From UBA8199 sp035358715 (GTDB lineage: Bacteria; Verrucomicrobiota; Verrucomicrobiia; Limisphaerales; UBA8199): DNA of 64,000 bases. Under the pieces are notes generated by a model that searched no databases, was not told the DNA's origin, and saw only the letters and a list, made by a program, of their open reading frames with translations. The DNA lies in the NCBI GenBank assembly GCA_035358715.1, contig DAOPPX010000002.1:68574-132573 (forward strand). The letters are read 5' to 3'. A program made the translations under genes and the position numbers. Shown here one piece after another: positions 1-7,705 of this stretch (within the stretch, counting starts at the first letter, position 1; each line of letters begins with the position of its first letter).

Positions 1-1934
1 GGGGCGATGACCGGTTCAATCAGCCGCCCCAGCCGTCCAGCAAAGCTCTGGCGCAAGTTTTCGGCAGCGGCGTGGCCATCGAGTGCGGCCAGTTCCATGC
101 GGAGGGTTGAAACCTGTGCGGGAGAGGCGGCTTGGGCGATTTGGCTCTTGAGCTGCGCGCGCCGGGCGCCGAGGGCTGTGTCATTTGCGGCAGTGCGGGG
201 ATAGGTGGCGAGGAACCAGAGCAGGATGTTGATGCCCAGAATGACCGTGCCGGCGCAGCGCAGGAAGAGTTTCGAGCGGTCCCACATGTGGCGGACGATG
301 ACGCGCAGCAGGGGCCGTTTGTAAGGGGGCAGTTCCATGATGAGCATGGGCGCTTCGCCCCGGAGCAGGGTCTTCTTGAACAGCCAGGCCATGAACAGGG
401 CGACGAGGATGCCGAGCAGGTAGACAAAGAGCATGGTCAGGCCGGGGAGCTTGAGAAAGCCCAGCACGGTGAGGTTGGGGATGCAGGCGGCGATGAGCAG
501 CGTATAGACGGGCAAGCGGGCGGAGCAGCTCATGAGGGGGGCGACCAGGATCGTGACAAGCCGGTCTTTGGGGCTCTCGATCGTGCGTGTGGCCATGATG
601 CCAGGGATCGCGCATGCGAACGAACTGAGCATGGGGATGAAGCTCTTGCCGTGCAGGCCGACCTTGCTCATGAGCCGGTCCATAAGGAAGGCGGCCCGGG
701 CCATGTAACCGGTGTCTTCGAGGAAGCCGATAAACAGAAACAGCAGCAGGATTTGAGGCAGGAACACCACCACCGCGCCGACGCCGGCAATCACCCCGTC
801 CACCAGCAGGTTGTTCAGATCACCGGGAGGAATCGCGCCGCCTACGGCGTGGCCTAGCCAATCCACGCCGGTTTGGAGGGCGTCCATAGGGGTGCGAGCG
901 AAGGTGAAGATGCTCTGGAACATCAAGGTCATCAGGGCCAGGAAGATGATCGTCCCCCAGGCCTTGTGGGTCAGTATGCGGTCGAGCCGGTCGCTGAAGG
1001 TCTCACCCGGGGGCGCCAGTTCAGTCGTGACGGCACGCTGAATCGCTGCCACTGCCGCGTAGCGGCTTTCGATGGTTATCCCGCGCCAGTCAACCCCTGC
1101 GGCTTCGAGGCGCTGGCGTGCCGCGGATACGGCTTCCAGGACGGGCGCGGGGTAATGCTCCAGGCTTGAAGCGATGGCCTTCTCGTTGCTGAGGATGAGC
1201 AGCGCTTCAGCCGCCGCCTGTGCGCGGCGCTCGTGAAACGTCCGGGCCAGCAGAGCGGCAATGGTGTCAACCTCGGCTCGCAGCACAGGGGATAACTCGG
1301 GAAAACAACGCGTCCTGGCGCGAGGCGGAGTGTTGAGCGCCGCAAGAATGGCATGGCGCAGTTCGGGTATTCCCCGGCCTGTGCTGGCGGCCAGCGGCAA
1401 CACGGGCACCCCAAGTTCGGCGGCGAGCTTCTCGGCGTGAATCTGGTGTCCGTTTTCCTCGGCGACATCAACCATGTTCAGCGCGAACAGGGTCGGATAG
1501 CCCAGCTCGATGACCTGGGTGGCGTAGTAAAGGTTGCGCTGCAGGTTCGAGGCATCGGCCACCACGACGATTACGGCCGGGGCGGGCAGCTCTGGCAGGC
1601 GGTTGAGCAACACGTCGCGTGAGATCTGCTCGTCAAGGGAGTGCGGACTGAGGCTGTAACTGCCGGGCAAATCCAACACGCGGACGTTTGTGCCCGGCGG
1701 CCCTCCCAGCAGGGGCCCTTCTTTGCGCTCGACGGTGACGCCGGCGTAATTGCCGACCTTGGCGCGCAAACCGGTTAGAGCGTTGAACACCGTCGTCTTG
1801 CCGGAGTTCGGATTGCCGGTGAGCACCACATACGGGGGAGAGGAACCGGCGGCGGCAGGGCCGGCCGGCGCGGCAGCGATGTGCAAGGCGTGTTCCTCCT
1901 CGGTGGTGGAAGCTGCTCCTGCTGGCTTACGCAT
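1..1934 (-). CDS. feoB: Ferrous iron transport protein B, C-terminus beyond the left edge
   Basis: Inner-membrane Fe(II) transporter with an N-terminal G domain. Reading leftward from the ATG at 1934, about 644 codons stay open to the window edge. FeoB is usually 700-800 aa, so roughly the last 100 residues are missing. Seen: P-loop GNPNSGKTT at about residues 40-48, switch motif DLPGSYSLSP, G4 motif NMVD, then a helical linker. The Gate-type membrane region follows, including VVVFLPQILLLFLFIGFLED, GYMARAAFLMDR and SFACAIPGIMATR. The start ATG overlaps the feoA stop by 8 nt (ATGCGTAA), indicating coupled translation. An N-terminal extension of about 33 residues, Ala/Pro-rich, precedes the G domain. 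Confidence 0.95.
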   Translation of the reverse strand, partial: MRKPAGAASTTEEEHALHIAAAPAGPAAAGSSPPYVVLTGNPNSGKTTVFNALTGLRAKVGNYAGVTVERKEGPLLGGPPGTNVRVLDLPGSYSLSPHSLDEQISRDVLLNRLPELPAPAVIVVVADASNLQRNLYYATQVIELGYPTLFALNMVDVAEENGHQIHAEKLAAELGVPVLPLAASTGRGIPELRHAILAALNTPPRARTRCFPELSPVLRAEVDTIAALLARTFHERRAQAAAEALLILSNEKAIASSLEHYPAPVLEAVSAARQRLEAAGVDWRGITIESRYAAVAAIQRAVTTELAPPGETFSDRLDRILTHKAWGTIIFLALMTLMFQSIFTFARTPMDALQTGVDWLGHAVGGAIPPGDLNNLLVDGVIAGVGAVVVFLPQILLLFLFIGFLEDTGYMARAAFLMDRLMSKVGLHGKSFIPMLSSFACAIPGIMATRTIESPKDRLVTILVAPLMSCSARLPVYTLLIAACIPNLTVLGFLKLPGLTMLFVYLLGILVALFMAWLFKKTLLRGEAPMLIMELPPYKRPLLRVIVRHMWDRSKLFLRCAGTVILGINILLWFLATYPRTAANDTALGARRAQLKSQIAQAASPAQVSTLRMELAALDGHAAAENLRQSFAGRLGRLIEPVIA

Positions 1935-2169
1935 TCGGTTGCACCAGGATTTGCTCTGCCTCGTGCTTGCGCAGAGTCAAATGGTAGCCCCGGACCTTGA
2001 TTTCCATCGGGTCCCCAAGCGGCGCGAAGCGTACCAACTCAACCACGGTGCCGACCAACAACCCCATCTCCATCAGGCGCGGGCGGCTTTCCGGGGGCAA
2101 ATTGATTTCCACCACAATGGCTTGGCTGCCCAAGGGGAGCGAAGTCAGGGGTTGCAGGGGGGGCGGCAT
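1927..2169 (-). CDS. feoA: Ferrous iron transport protein A
   Basis: Small cytosolic SH3-like accessory protein of the Feo system, 80 aa, the typical size. Seen: LPLGSQAIVVEINLPPE followed by RLMEMGLLVGTVVELVRFAP and DPMEIKVRGYHLTLRK, the FeoA beta-barrel pattern (G-L-x-x-G, then D-P, then the RG-x-x-L-x-LR signature). It is the first gene of the feoAB pair and overlaps feoB. No classical Fur box is visible upstream; a 16-bp palindrome at 2291-2306 is the only candidate operator. Confidence 0.93.
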   Translation of the reverse strand: MPPPLQPLTSLPLGSQAIVVEINLPPESRPRLMEMGLLVGTVVELVRFAPLGDPMEIKVRGYHLTLRKHEAEQILVQPNA

Positions 2170-2290
2170 AGCTTCGCAAGTGTCAACACCGGCAGGGGTC
2201 AGGCTTCCTCCAAGAAGGCAACGAGGGCTTCACGAAGCTGGGATTTGGCTGTCGGCTGTCGGTTCACTGCCGGCACGTTAAGGCAATTGA

Positions 2291-2306
2291 GACTTGCCTG
2301 CAAGTC
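2291..2306. promoter_or_regulatory. 16-bp palindrome between feoA and the divergent glycosyltransferase
   Basis: GACTTGC-CT-GCAAGTC has perfect 7-bp arms. It lies about 120 nt upstream of feoA and about 145 nt upstream of the glycosyltransferase in their shared upstream region. An operator role is inference from symmetry and position only. The remainder of 2170-2448 shows no convincing gene. Confidence 0.3.
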
Positions 2307-2448
2307 CCACCTGCCCAGCCGTGACCTGAGCGGACGGGCGTTGCGGGCTCTGCGGTCTTGCGACCGGGATGCCTGCCGATGCGGGCAGCGGGGAGTTTTT
2401 AGGCTTCTCAACCGGCTGTGGCCTCAGGCATTTTTCCGCGGACGAACT

Positions 2449-3210
2449 ATGTATAGGGACAAGAAAGTCGTGGTGGTGATGCCAGCATACAACGCGGCGA
2501 AGACGCTGCCCCAGACTTACGCCGAGGTGCGCGAGCAGGGGGTGGTGGACGAGATCATTCTGGTGGACGACAAGAGCCGCGATGAAACCGTGGCAGTCGC
2601 GCGGGGGTTGGAGGGAGTACAAGTGCACGTCCACGAGGTCAACAAGGGCTACGGCGGGAATCAGAAGACTTGCTATCGGCTGGCCCTGGAAGCAGGGGCG
2701 GACATTGTCATTATGATCCATCCGGATTACCAGTACACGCCAAAGCTGATTCCCGCGATGGTCTCGATTATTGGCAACGGGCTGCATCCATGCGTGCTGG
2801 GGAGCCGGATTCTGGGCGGCTACGCCTTGCGCGGGGGCATGCCCATTTGGAAGTACATATCGAATCGGTGCCTGACGCTGGCGGAGAATGTCCTGCTGGG
2901 AGCCAAGTTGTCCGAGTACCACACCGGCTATCGCGCGTTCTCGCGGACGATTCTGGAGAAGCTGGACCTGGGGGCCAACTCGGATGACTTCGTGTTCGAC
3001 AACCAGATGCTGGCCCAAATCCTGTGGCACGGCTTCACCATTGCCGAGGTGAGCTGCCCGACGAAGTATTTTCCGGAGGCGTCGTCCATCAACCTGGGGC
3101 GCAGCATCAAGTACGGTTGCGGCTGCCTGGTGACGGGCCTGAAGTACCGCCTGGGGAAGATGGGGATCGGCTGTTCCAGGCTTTTCCCGAGAGCTGCGGG
3201 GAACGTGTAG
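2449..3210 (+). CDS. Family 2 glycosyltransferase (polyprenyl-phosphate hexosyltransferase-like)
   Basis: GT-A fold sugar transferase, 253 aa. Seen: N-terminal VVVVMPAYNAAKTL, nucleotide-binding DEIILVDDKSRDET, VNKGYGGNQKTCYRLALEAG, and HPDYQYTP at the position of the usual DxD/DADLQH metal motif. A GSR acceptor-loop motif and YHTGYRAFSR follow. This is the DPM1/GtrB-like pattern without C-terminal membrane helices. The frame is open upstream to 1750, but the conserved fold begins at the ATG at 2449 and the earlier part is antisense to feoAB, so that start was chosen. The substrate cannot be told from sequence. It stands alone between feoA and rpsT. Confidence 0.88.
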   Translation: MYRDKKVVVVMPAYNAAKTLPQTYAEVREQGVVDEIILVDDKSRDETVAVARGLEGVQVHVHEVNKGYGGNQKTCYRLALEAGADIVIMIHPDYQYTPKLIPAMVSIIGNGLHPCVLGSRILGGYALRGGMPIWKYISNRCLTLAENVLLGAKLSEYHTGYRAFSRTILEKLDLGANSDDFVFDNQMLAQILWHGFTIAEVSCPTKYFPEASSINLGRSIKYGCGCLVTGLKYRLGKMGIGCSRLFPRAAGNV

Positions 3211-3211
3211 C

Positions 3212-3239
3212 AGCCGGGCCGAAGAGGCTCCGCCCGGCT
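3212..3239. terminator. Hairpin between convergent glycosyltransferase and rpsT
   Basis: AGCCGGGC pairs with GCCCGGCT across a 12-nt loop, directly after the glycosyltransferase stop and about 30 nt beyond the rpsT stop. There is no U-tract on either side, so function as an intrinsic terminator is uncertain. Confidence 0.35.
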
Positions 3240-3270
3240 CGTTCTGCGAGGAGTGCTTCGCGTTAGCGGG

Positions 3271-3534
3271 TTACTTCGTCTTGGCCAGGCGAAGGGCCAA
3301 GCGTGATTTCTTGCGGTCGGCAGTGGCGCGGTGAACGACGCCCGCCTTGGCGGCCTTGTCGAAAGCGGAGTTGAGTGCCCGCAATTCCTTGCCGGCTTCG
3401 TCCTTCTTGCCGGCCTCGAGGAGTGTCAGGTAATTGCTCTCAAGAGTGTGAAGACGTGACTTGGTGCTGCGGTTGCGCAGGTTCTTGCGCGCACTGTTGC
3501 GCATGCGGCGTTCGGCTGACTTCGTATTCGGCAT
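3271..3534 (-). CDS. rpsT: 30S ribosomal protein S20
   Basis: Primary 16S rRNA-binding protein of the small subunit, 87 aa, exactly the usual length. Seen: N-terminal MPNTKSAERRMRNSARKNLR, a basic three-helix pattern, and C-terminal HRATADRKKSRLALRL. It is transcribed leftward as a single gene. A weak minus-strand -10-like TATCTT lies just upstream of the start. Confidence 0.97.
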   Translation of the reverse strand: MPNTKSAERRMRNSARKNLRNRSTKSRLHTLESNYLTLLEAGKKDEAGKELRALNSAFDKAAKAGVVHRATADRKKSRLALRLAKTK

Positions 3535-3625
3535 AAATCAAGATACAATCGGTTGTTTCAGAGCGCCCAACGGTAGCCGAACAGCTGCCATTGTCAACGG
3601 CGACGTTGCAGTCAACGACCGACCG

Positions 3626-3688
3626 GGCACATCCCAGTTTTTGAGCGGCCATTTCCGGGGCAAAGACGCCAGAGAAGCGGTTGAGCGA
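3626..3688 (+). repeat. Dispersed repeat family C, copy 1
   Basis: The core CATCCCAGTTTTTGAGCGG is followed by a similar arrangement (GGCAAAG-CGCCAG-AGCGG-TGAGC). It matches 28340-28403 over about 63 nt with scattered differences. Both copies lie in intergenic DNA a few hundred bases upstream of family B elements. Confidence 0.7.
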
Positions 3689-3818
3689 CTGCGGTGCCAC
3701 GGTGGCAACTGCCTGGCACCGTGGGAATGGCAGCTATTTGCCAGGCCATTTCACACCTGCACGGGAGGCGCACGGGCATCCTGCCCGCGCACCGGTCTGT
3801 TGGCAGTTCGTGCGGGGC

Positions 3819-3902
3819 GCGGACGATGAGGAGAGGGTGGGGCGCGGGGACAGATAAAGTGCGGAAGTGCCGCTCGGACAGTCGGTTGCTCTGGTGCGGG
3901 GC
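3819..3902 (+). repeat. Dispersed repeat family B, copy 1
   Basis: It shares GCGGACGATGA, GAGGGTGGGGCGC, GTGCGGAAGTGCCG and CGGACAG-CGGTTG with 28553-28638 (same strand) and 45523-45606 (opposite strand). This copy lacks the long palindrome that adjoins the other two. Confidence 0.75.
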
Positions 3903-4113
3903 GCGCCTCTAGTGCCATAAAGTGTCCTGCCGATGGTCCGGCGATGGTCACTAGACGGTCAGGGGACGGCCACTAGACGGCCACTAGATGGCCACTAGAC
4001 GGCCACTAGACGGCCAGGAGATGGCTAAGCAAGCGGCCAGGGGATAGCCCCGGTTGGTCGGATTAGTGCGCATGGGAAGGGTACTTACGGGGTACCCACC
4101 CTCCTTGGGTATT
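3898..4113 (+). repeat. Dispersed repeat family A, copy 1, with 11-bp tandem units
   Basis: About 215 nt matching 45136-45337. The core is a run of 11-mers, ACGGCCACTAG, with four near-identical units at 3966-4009 and degenerate units on both sides (from 3944 to 4020). AGGAGATGGCTAAGC, GGATTAGTGC and the symmetric GGTACTTAC...GGGTACCCACC follow. It ends about 110 nt upstream of glnA. Confidence 0.8.
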
Positions 4114-4222
4114 TGGGACTTCTGACGAGGATTGGCGGCTTGCCCCTAGGTCCCAATGCGTTTCAGATTGTCTATACAGTTCTGGAGTTGCATACTTGCT
4201 GCAAAACCAAGAATACCAAGCC

Positions 4223-5635
4223 ATGAGCACACCTAAGAACGTAGTCGAGTTGGCCAACAAGAGCGGGGCCAGGATGGTGGACATTAAGTTTGTGGACACC
4301 TTCGGCACCTGGCAGCACTTCAGTTGTCCCATCCGGGAGTTGACCGAGCAGGTCTTTGAGGAAGGCCTGGGCTTCGACGGATCGAGCATTCGTGGCTGGA
4401 AGAGCATCGAGGCTTCCGACATGCTGGCCATGCCCGACCCGGCCACGGCGTTTATTGATCCCTTCTGTGCCGTGCCGACGCTGAGCCTGACCTGCACCAT
4501 TGCCGAGACCGGCACGAAGGAACCCTACACGCGCGATCCGCGTGGCATTGCCCAGCGGGCGGAGAGATACCTGGTCAGCACGGGCGTAGCCGACGCCGCC
4601 TTCATGGGGCCCGAGGCGGAGTTCTTCATCTTCGACAACGTGCAATACGACAGCCGAAGCAACGGCACGTTCTACAGCGTGGAATCGGGGGAGGGAATCT
4701 GGAACAGCGGCAAGGACGAGATGCCCAACACCGGCTACAAGATCCGCCATAAGGAAGGGTATTTCCCGGTGGCACCGGCCGACACGCAACAGGACATTCG
4801 CACCGAGATGTGCCTGGTGATGGAGGAACTGGGCGTCGCGATCGAGCGTCAGCACCACGAAGTTGCCACGGCGGGGCAGGCGGAGATTGACTACCGCTTT
4901 GACACGCTGGTCCGAGCCGCCGACGCCATGATGGTCTATAAGTACGTAGTCAAGAACATCGCGCGCAAGCACGGCAAGACGGCCTGTTTCATGCCCAAGC
5001 CGCTCTTCGGCGACAACGGCAGCGGCATGCACACGCACCAGTCGCTTTGGCGCAAAGGCAAGCCCTTGTTCGCCGGGAATGAGTATGCCGGTCTATCCCA
5101 GATGGCGCTCTACTACGCCGGCGGTCTGCTGAAGCACGCGCGGGCGCTGTGCGCGATCTGCAACCCGACCACCAACAGCTACAAGCGCCTGGTGCCCGGT
5201 TACGAGGCGCCGGTCAACCTGGCCTACAGCTCGCGCAACCGCTCGGCGGCCATCCGCATTCCCACCTACAGCGAGAATCCTAAGGCCAAACGCCTCGAAT
5301 ACCGGCCCCCGGATCCCGCCGCCAATCCCTATCTGGCCTTTGCCGCGCTGATGATGGCTGGTTTGGACGGTATTCAGAACAAGATTGATCCGGGCGAACC
5401 GCTCGACAAGAACATCTACGAGTTGCCGCCGGAGGAGCTGAAGAGGGTTCCCAATGTGGCCGGCAGCCTCGGCGAGGCCCTCGACTGCCTGCAGAAGGAC
5501 TACGAGTTCCTGCTCAAAGGCGACGTGTTCACCATGGACTTTCTGGATATGTGGATCGCGACCAAGCGCAAAGAGCATGACGCCTTGCGTCTCCGGCCGC
5601 ATCCGTATGAGTTTTTCCTCTACTACGATGTGTAG
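4223..5635 (+). CDS. glnA: Glutamine synthetase type I
   Basis: ATP-dependent ligation of ammonia to glutamate, cytosolic dodecamer, 470 aa as expected for GSI. Seen: LGFDGSSIRGWK, metal-binding GPEAEFFIFD, NGSGMHTHQSLW, NPTTNSYKRLVPGYEAPV, NRSAAIRIP and EYRPPDPAANPYL. The adenylylation loop DKNIYELPPEE carries Tyr at about residue 399, so control by a GlnE-type adenylyltransferase is possible. The ATG at 4223 gives the canonical N-terminus; a TTG 27 nt upstream is less likely. It is preceded by a dispersed repeat and stands as a single gene. Confidence 0.97.
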   Translation: MSTPKNVVELANKSGARMVDIKFVDTFGTWQHFSCPIRELTEQVFEEGLGFDGSSIRGWKSIEASDMLAMPDPATAFIDPFCAVPTLSLTCTIAETGTKEPYTRDPRGIAQRAERYLVSTGVADAAFMGPEAEFFIFDNVQYDSRSNGTFYSVESGEGIWNSGKDEMPNTGYKIRHKEGYFPVAPADTQQDIRTEMCLVMEELGVAIERQHHEVATAGQAEIDYRFDTLVRAADAMMVYKYVVKNIARKHGKTACFMPKPLFGDNGSGMHTHQSLWRKGKPLFAGNEYAGLSQMALYYAGGLLKHARALCAICNPTTNSYKRLVPGYEAPVNLAYSSRNRSAAIRIPTYSENPKAKRLEYRPPDPAANPYLAFAALMMAGLDGIQNKIDPGEPLDKNIYELPPEELKRVPNVAGSLGEALDCLQKDYEFLLKGDVFTMDFLDMWIATKRKEHDALRLRPHPYEFFLYYDV

Positions 5636-5840
5636 GGGTTGATCGGGACTTTGGAGGAAGCCGGCGTGGACGCCGATCCGCGCCGCCTCCTTTTCGGCGC
5701 ACCCGCCCCTGGCTGGATTTGGAATGCGCGGACTGACGTCGGCAGTCGCGATTCCGTGGATTCTCCAATCCATCCGGCCGCGCCCTGCGGCCAACGAAAA
5801 GCGCCCTTGCGACAGCACTCATGAGAAGCACAATAGGCCG

Positions 5841-6905
5841 ATGATTCGACGTGTGATCGCAGGCATGCTCCTGTTCAGCTTCGGGAGCCTGGTGGTTGGG
5901 GCGGGCAAACTGGATTTGCAGAGGCGGCCCGCGAGCACTCCGCCAGACGGGCCGCGACTATTCAGTTTGCTGGTTGACGGACAGGGCCGGCCAATTACTT
6001 CCAAGCGGGGCTGGCTCAAGCAGCGCGGTCGTTTGAAGGCGCAATGGCAGGCTGTTCTGGGGGAATTCCCGAAATCCAAAGCGCACCTCAAGGCGCACGT
6101 GCTCGACACCGAAGAGTTGCCGGAGTTCACTCGCCAGCTTGTCACTTATCAGGTGGAAGAAGGGCTCTTCACGGATGGGTATCTGCTGACCCCCAGGGCA
6201 GCCAGGGGCAAGCTCCCCGCAGTGGTCGTTTTTCATCCCACAACCCCCTTGCAGGCCAAGGGCGTCGCGGGCGTGGCGTCGGAGTATGACCAGGAGAAAT
6301 GGCACGGGGTGCAGCTTGTCCGACGCGGATACGTCGTGTGGTGCCCGCGCAATTACATTGAGACCGAAGGGACAAACTGGGCCGGCAACGCGGCCCGCGT
6401 GCGCGCCAGGCACCCAAGTTGGACTGGCATGACGCGCATGGTGTGGGATGCCATCCGAGCAGCCGACTTCGTCGAGTCACTGCCCAATGTGGATCGGAAA
6501 CGCATCGGCTGCCTCGGCCATTCGCTCGGCGGCAAGGAAGTGCTCTACGCAATGGCGTTTGACGAACGATACCGGGCAGGCGTGTCGAGCGAGGGCGGCA
6601 TCGGGCTCAAGTTCAGTAATTGGGCGGCCCCTTGGTATTTCGGGGCAAAAATTCAGCAACCAGGTTTCAAGCGCGACAACCACGAGGTGCTTGCCCTGGT
6701 GGCACCGCGGCCCTTTCTCTTGCTTGCCGGTGGTTCGGCGGACAATGACCGGAGCTGGGAGTTCATTCAAGCCGCAAGGCCCGTCTATGAATTGCTGGGC
6801 GCACCGCAGAACATCGGCTGGCTAAATCATCGCCAGGGCCATCGTTACTCGCCCGAGGCGCGCGCGGCGGCGGAGGAGTTTCTGGATCAGCACCTGAAGC
6901 GGTAA
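5841..6905 (+). CDS. Secreted alpha/beta hydrolase, dienelactone hydrolase/acetyl-esterase-like
   Basis: 354 aa with an N-terminal signal peptide (MIRRVIAGMLLFSFGSLVVG). Seen: the nucleophile elbow GCLGHSLGGKE, an oxyanion region PAVVVFHPTTPLQ, and a C-terminal RPFLLLAGGSADND that could supply the acid. LNHRQGHRYSP supplies the probable catalytic His. This layout matches secreted esterases that act on acylated polysaccharides or small esters; the substrate is not determinable. The ATG at 5841 is chosen because it begins a proper signal peptide. No operon partner. Confidence 0.75.
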   Translation: MIRRVIAGMLLFSFGSLVVGAGKLDLQRRPASTPPDGPRLFSLLVDGQGRPITSKRGWLKQRGRLKAQWQAVLGEFPKSKAHLKAHVLDTEELPEFTRQLVTYQVEEGLFTDGYLLTPRAARGKLPAVVVFHPTTPLQAKGVAGVASEYDQEKWHGVQLVRRGYVVWCPRNYIETEGTNWAGNAARVRARHPSWTGMTRMVWDAIRAADFVESLPNVDRKRIGCLGHSLGGKEVLYAMAFDERYRAGVSSEGGIGLKFSNWAAPWYFGAKIQQPGFKRDNHEVLALVAPRPFLLLAGGSADNDRSWEFIQAARPVYELLGAPQNIGWLNHRQGHRYSPEARAAAEEFLDQHLKR

Positions 6906-7080
6906 CGAAACACCCCCGCGCCGTCGGTTCGCAGCGCAAGCGCTGTCGTTTTAGGGCTCATCCGAGAAGTTTGTTCTTGGGATGGCCTTTTCGCGCTACC
7001 TCAACCACTTGGGAGGGGGAATTCCCTGGCAGCCCGTTCAAATGGCAGCAGCCGACGCAAGGGCGTGTCGCCCAAACCCC

Positions 7081-7166
7081 TTGATGGGAGGGCGAGCGTT
7101 CTCGCGAGCCCAAATTTTCGCAGAAATCCAAAGGTGTTTGGGCTCGCGGGGACGCTCGCCCGCCCA
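7081..7166. repeat. Dispersed inverted-repeat family D, copy 1
   Basis: TTGATGGGAGGGCGAGCGT starts the left arm, and GGCTCGCGGGGACGCTCGCC forms the right arm, with imperfect pairing. The same element is at 37410-37476 with a shorter centre. This copy has an extra 20 nt or so in the loop. Confidence 0.75.
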
Positions 7167-7289
7167 GTAAACCGTGCCGGCGGGTTGGGTCTCACACTCC
7201 CTTACGCCTGCTGTGTCTTTGACGGTTTTCTGGCGCAACAATGTCCATAGGCGAGACTTGCCAACCTCATCGCCGTATCCCCCAGTAAT

Positions 7290-7357
7290 CCCCCTCTATA
7301 CCCCCTGTATACCCCTTCTATTTCAATAGAAGGGGTATACAGGGGGTATAGAGGGGG
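7290..7357. repeat. Long perfect hairpin with GGGGTATA repeats
   Basis: The 33-nt arms 7290-7322 and 7325-7357 are perfectly complementary and separated by only TC. Each arm is itself built of CCCCCTCTATA/CCCCCTGTATA-like units. A further GGGGGTATAGAGGGGGAT continues to about 7370. It could extrude as a cruciform or fold in RNA on either strand. No second copy was seen in the window. Confidence 0.85.
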
Positions 7358-7705
7358 TATAGAGGGGGATAAGGTGGGGATACGGTGCGTCCATGGCCGG
7401 CATGAGCATTCAACCGACAACAACGAGGAATCGCCGCGCCCAGGTAACTGCTTTTCTTTCAGGTAGTTACGCAAACCACACCGTTACCACACCGTCGCGC
7501 TAGACACAGACATGACACCCCGGGGGGGTCCTGCCCAGTTACCATGCTGGAAAGGCGCTTTGGGGGGGAGCAACTCAATTCTGTGGCATGCCTGCCCGGC
7601 GAGGAGCAGCTCCGGCGGAGCGCCGCTCGCTTAACGGTGAACGGATTTCCGCTTTGACCGTGGACCACAGAATGACAGAATCAGCGCCACCAGTTTCGGC
7701 AAGCG

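Larger units (their letters stand above)
3535..4222. other. Intergenic repeat cluster upstream of glnA
   Basis: No gene is supported in these 690 nt. The stretch holds, in order, a family C element (3626-3688), a palindromic patch around GCCACGGTGGC/GGCACCGTGG (about 3695-3725), a family B element (3819-3902) and a family A element (3898-4113). All three families recur elsewhere in the window. The last 110 nt before glnA have no recognisable strong promoter. Confidence 0.7.
6906..7705. other. 800-nt intergenic region with two inverted-repeat elements
   Basis: No gene with family resemblance is present. It contains the family D element (7081-7166) and the long hairpin 7290-7357. A weak promoter-like pair lies just before the next operon: TTGACC at 7654-7659 and AGAATC at 7677-7682, with a 17-nt spacer. 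G+C content appears to drop at the right end, where the DUF2971 operon begins. Confidence 0.6.

Noticed and set aside
132..857. Plus-strand frame of 241 codons at the left edge
   Set aside because: It lies opposite feoB, whose G domain and membrane motifs are clear, and it encodes a Gln/Asp/Gly-rich sequence typical of a shadow frame.
1750..2448. Extended N-terminus for the glycosyltransferase
   Set aside because: The extension is antisense to feoA and feoB and has no GT2 similarity; the fold begins at 2449.
3944..4020. Short direct repeats resembling a small CRISPR array
   Set aside because: The units are 11 bp, contiguous and without spacers, there are no cas genes, and the same element recurs as a dispersed repeat.
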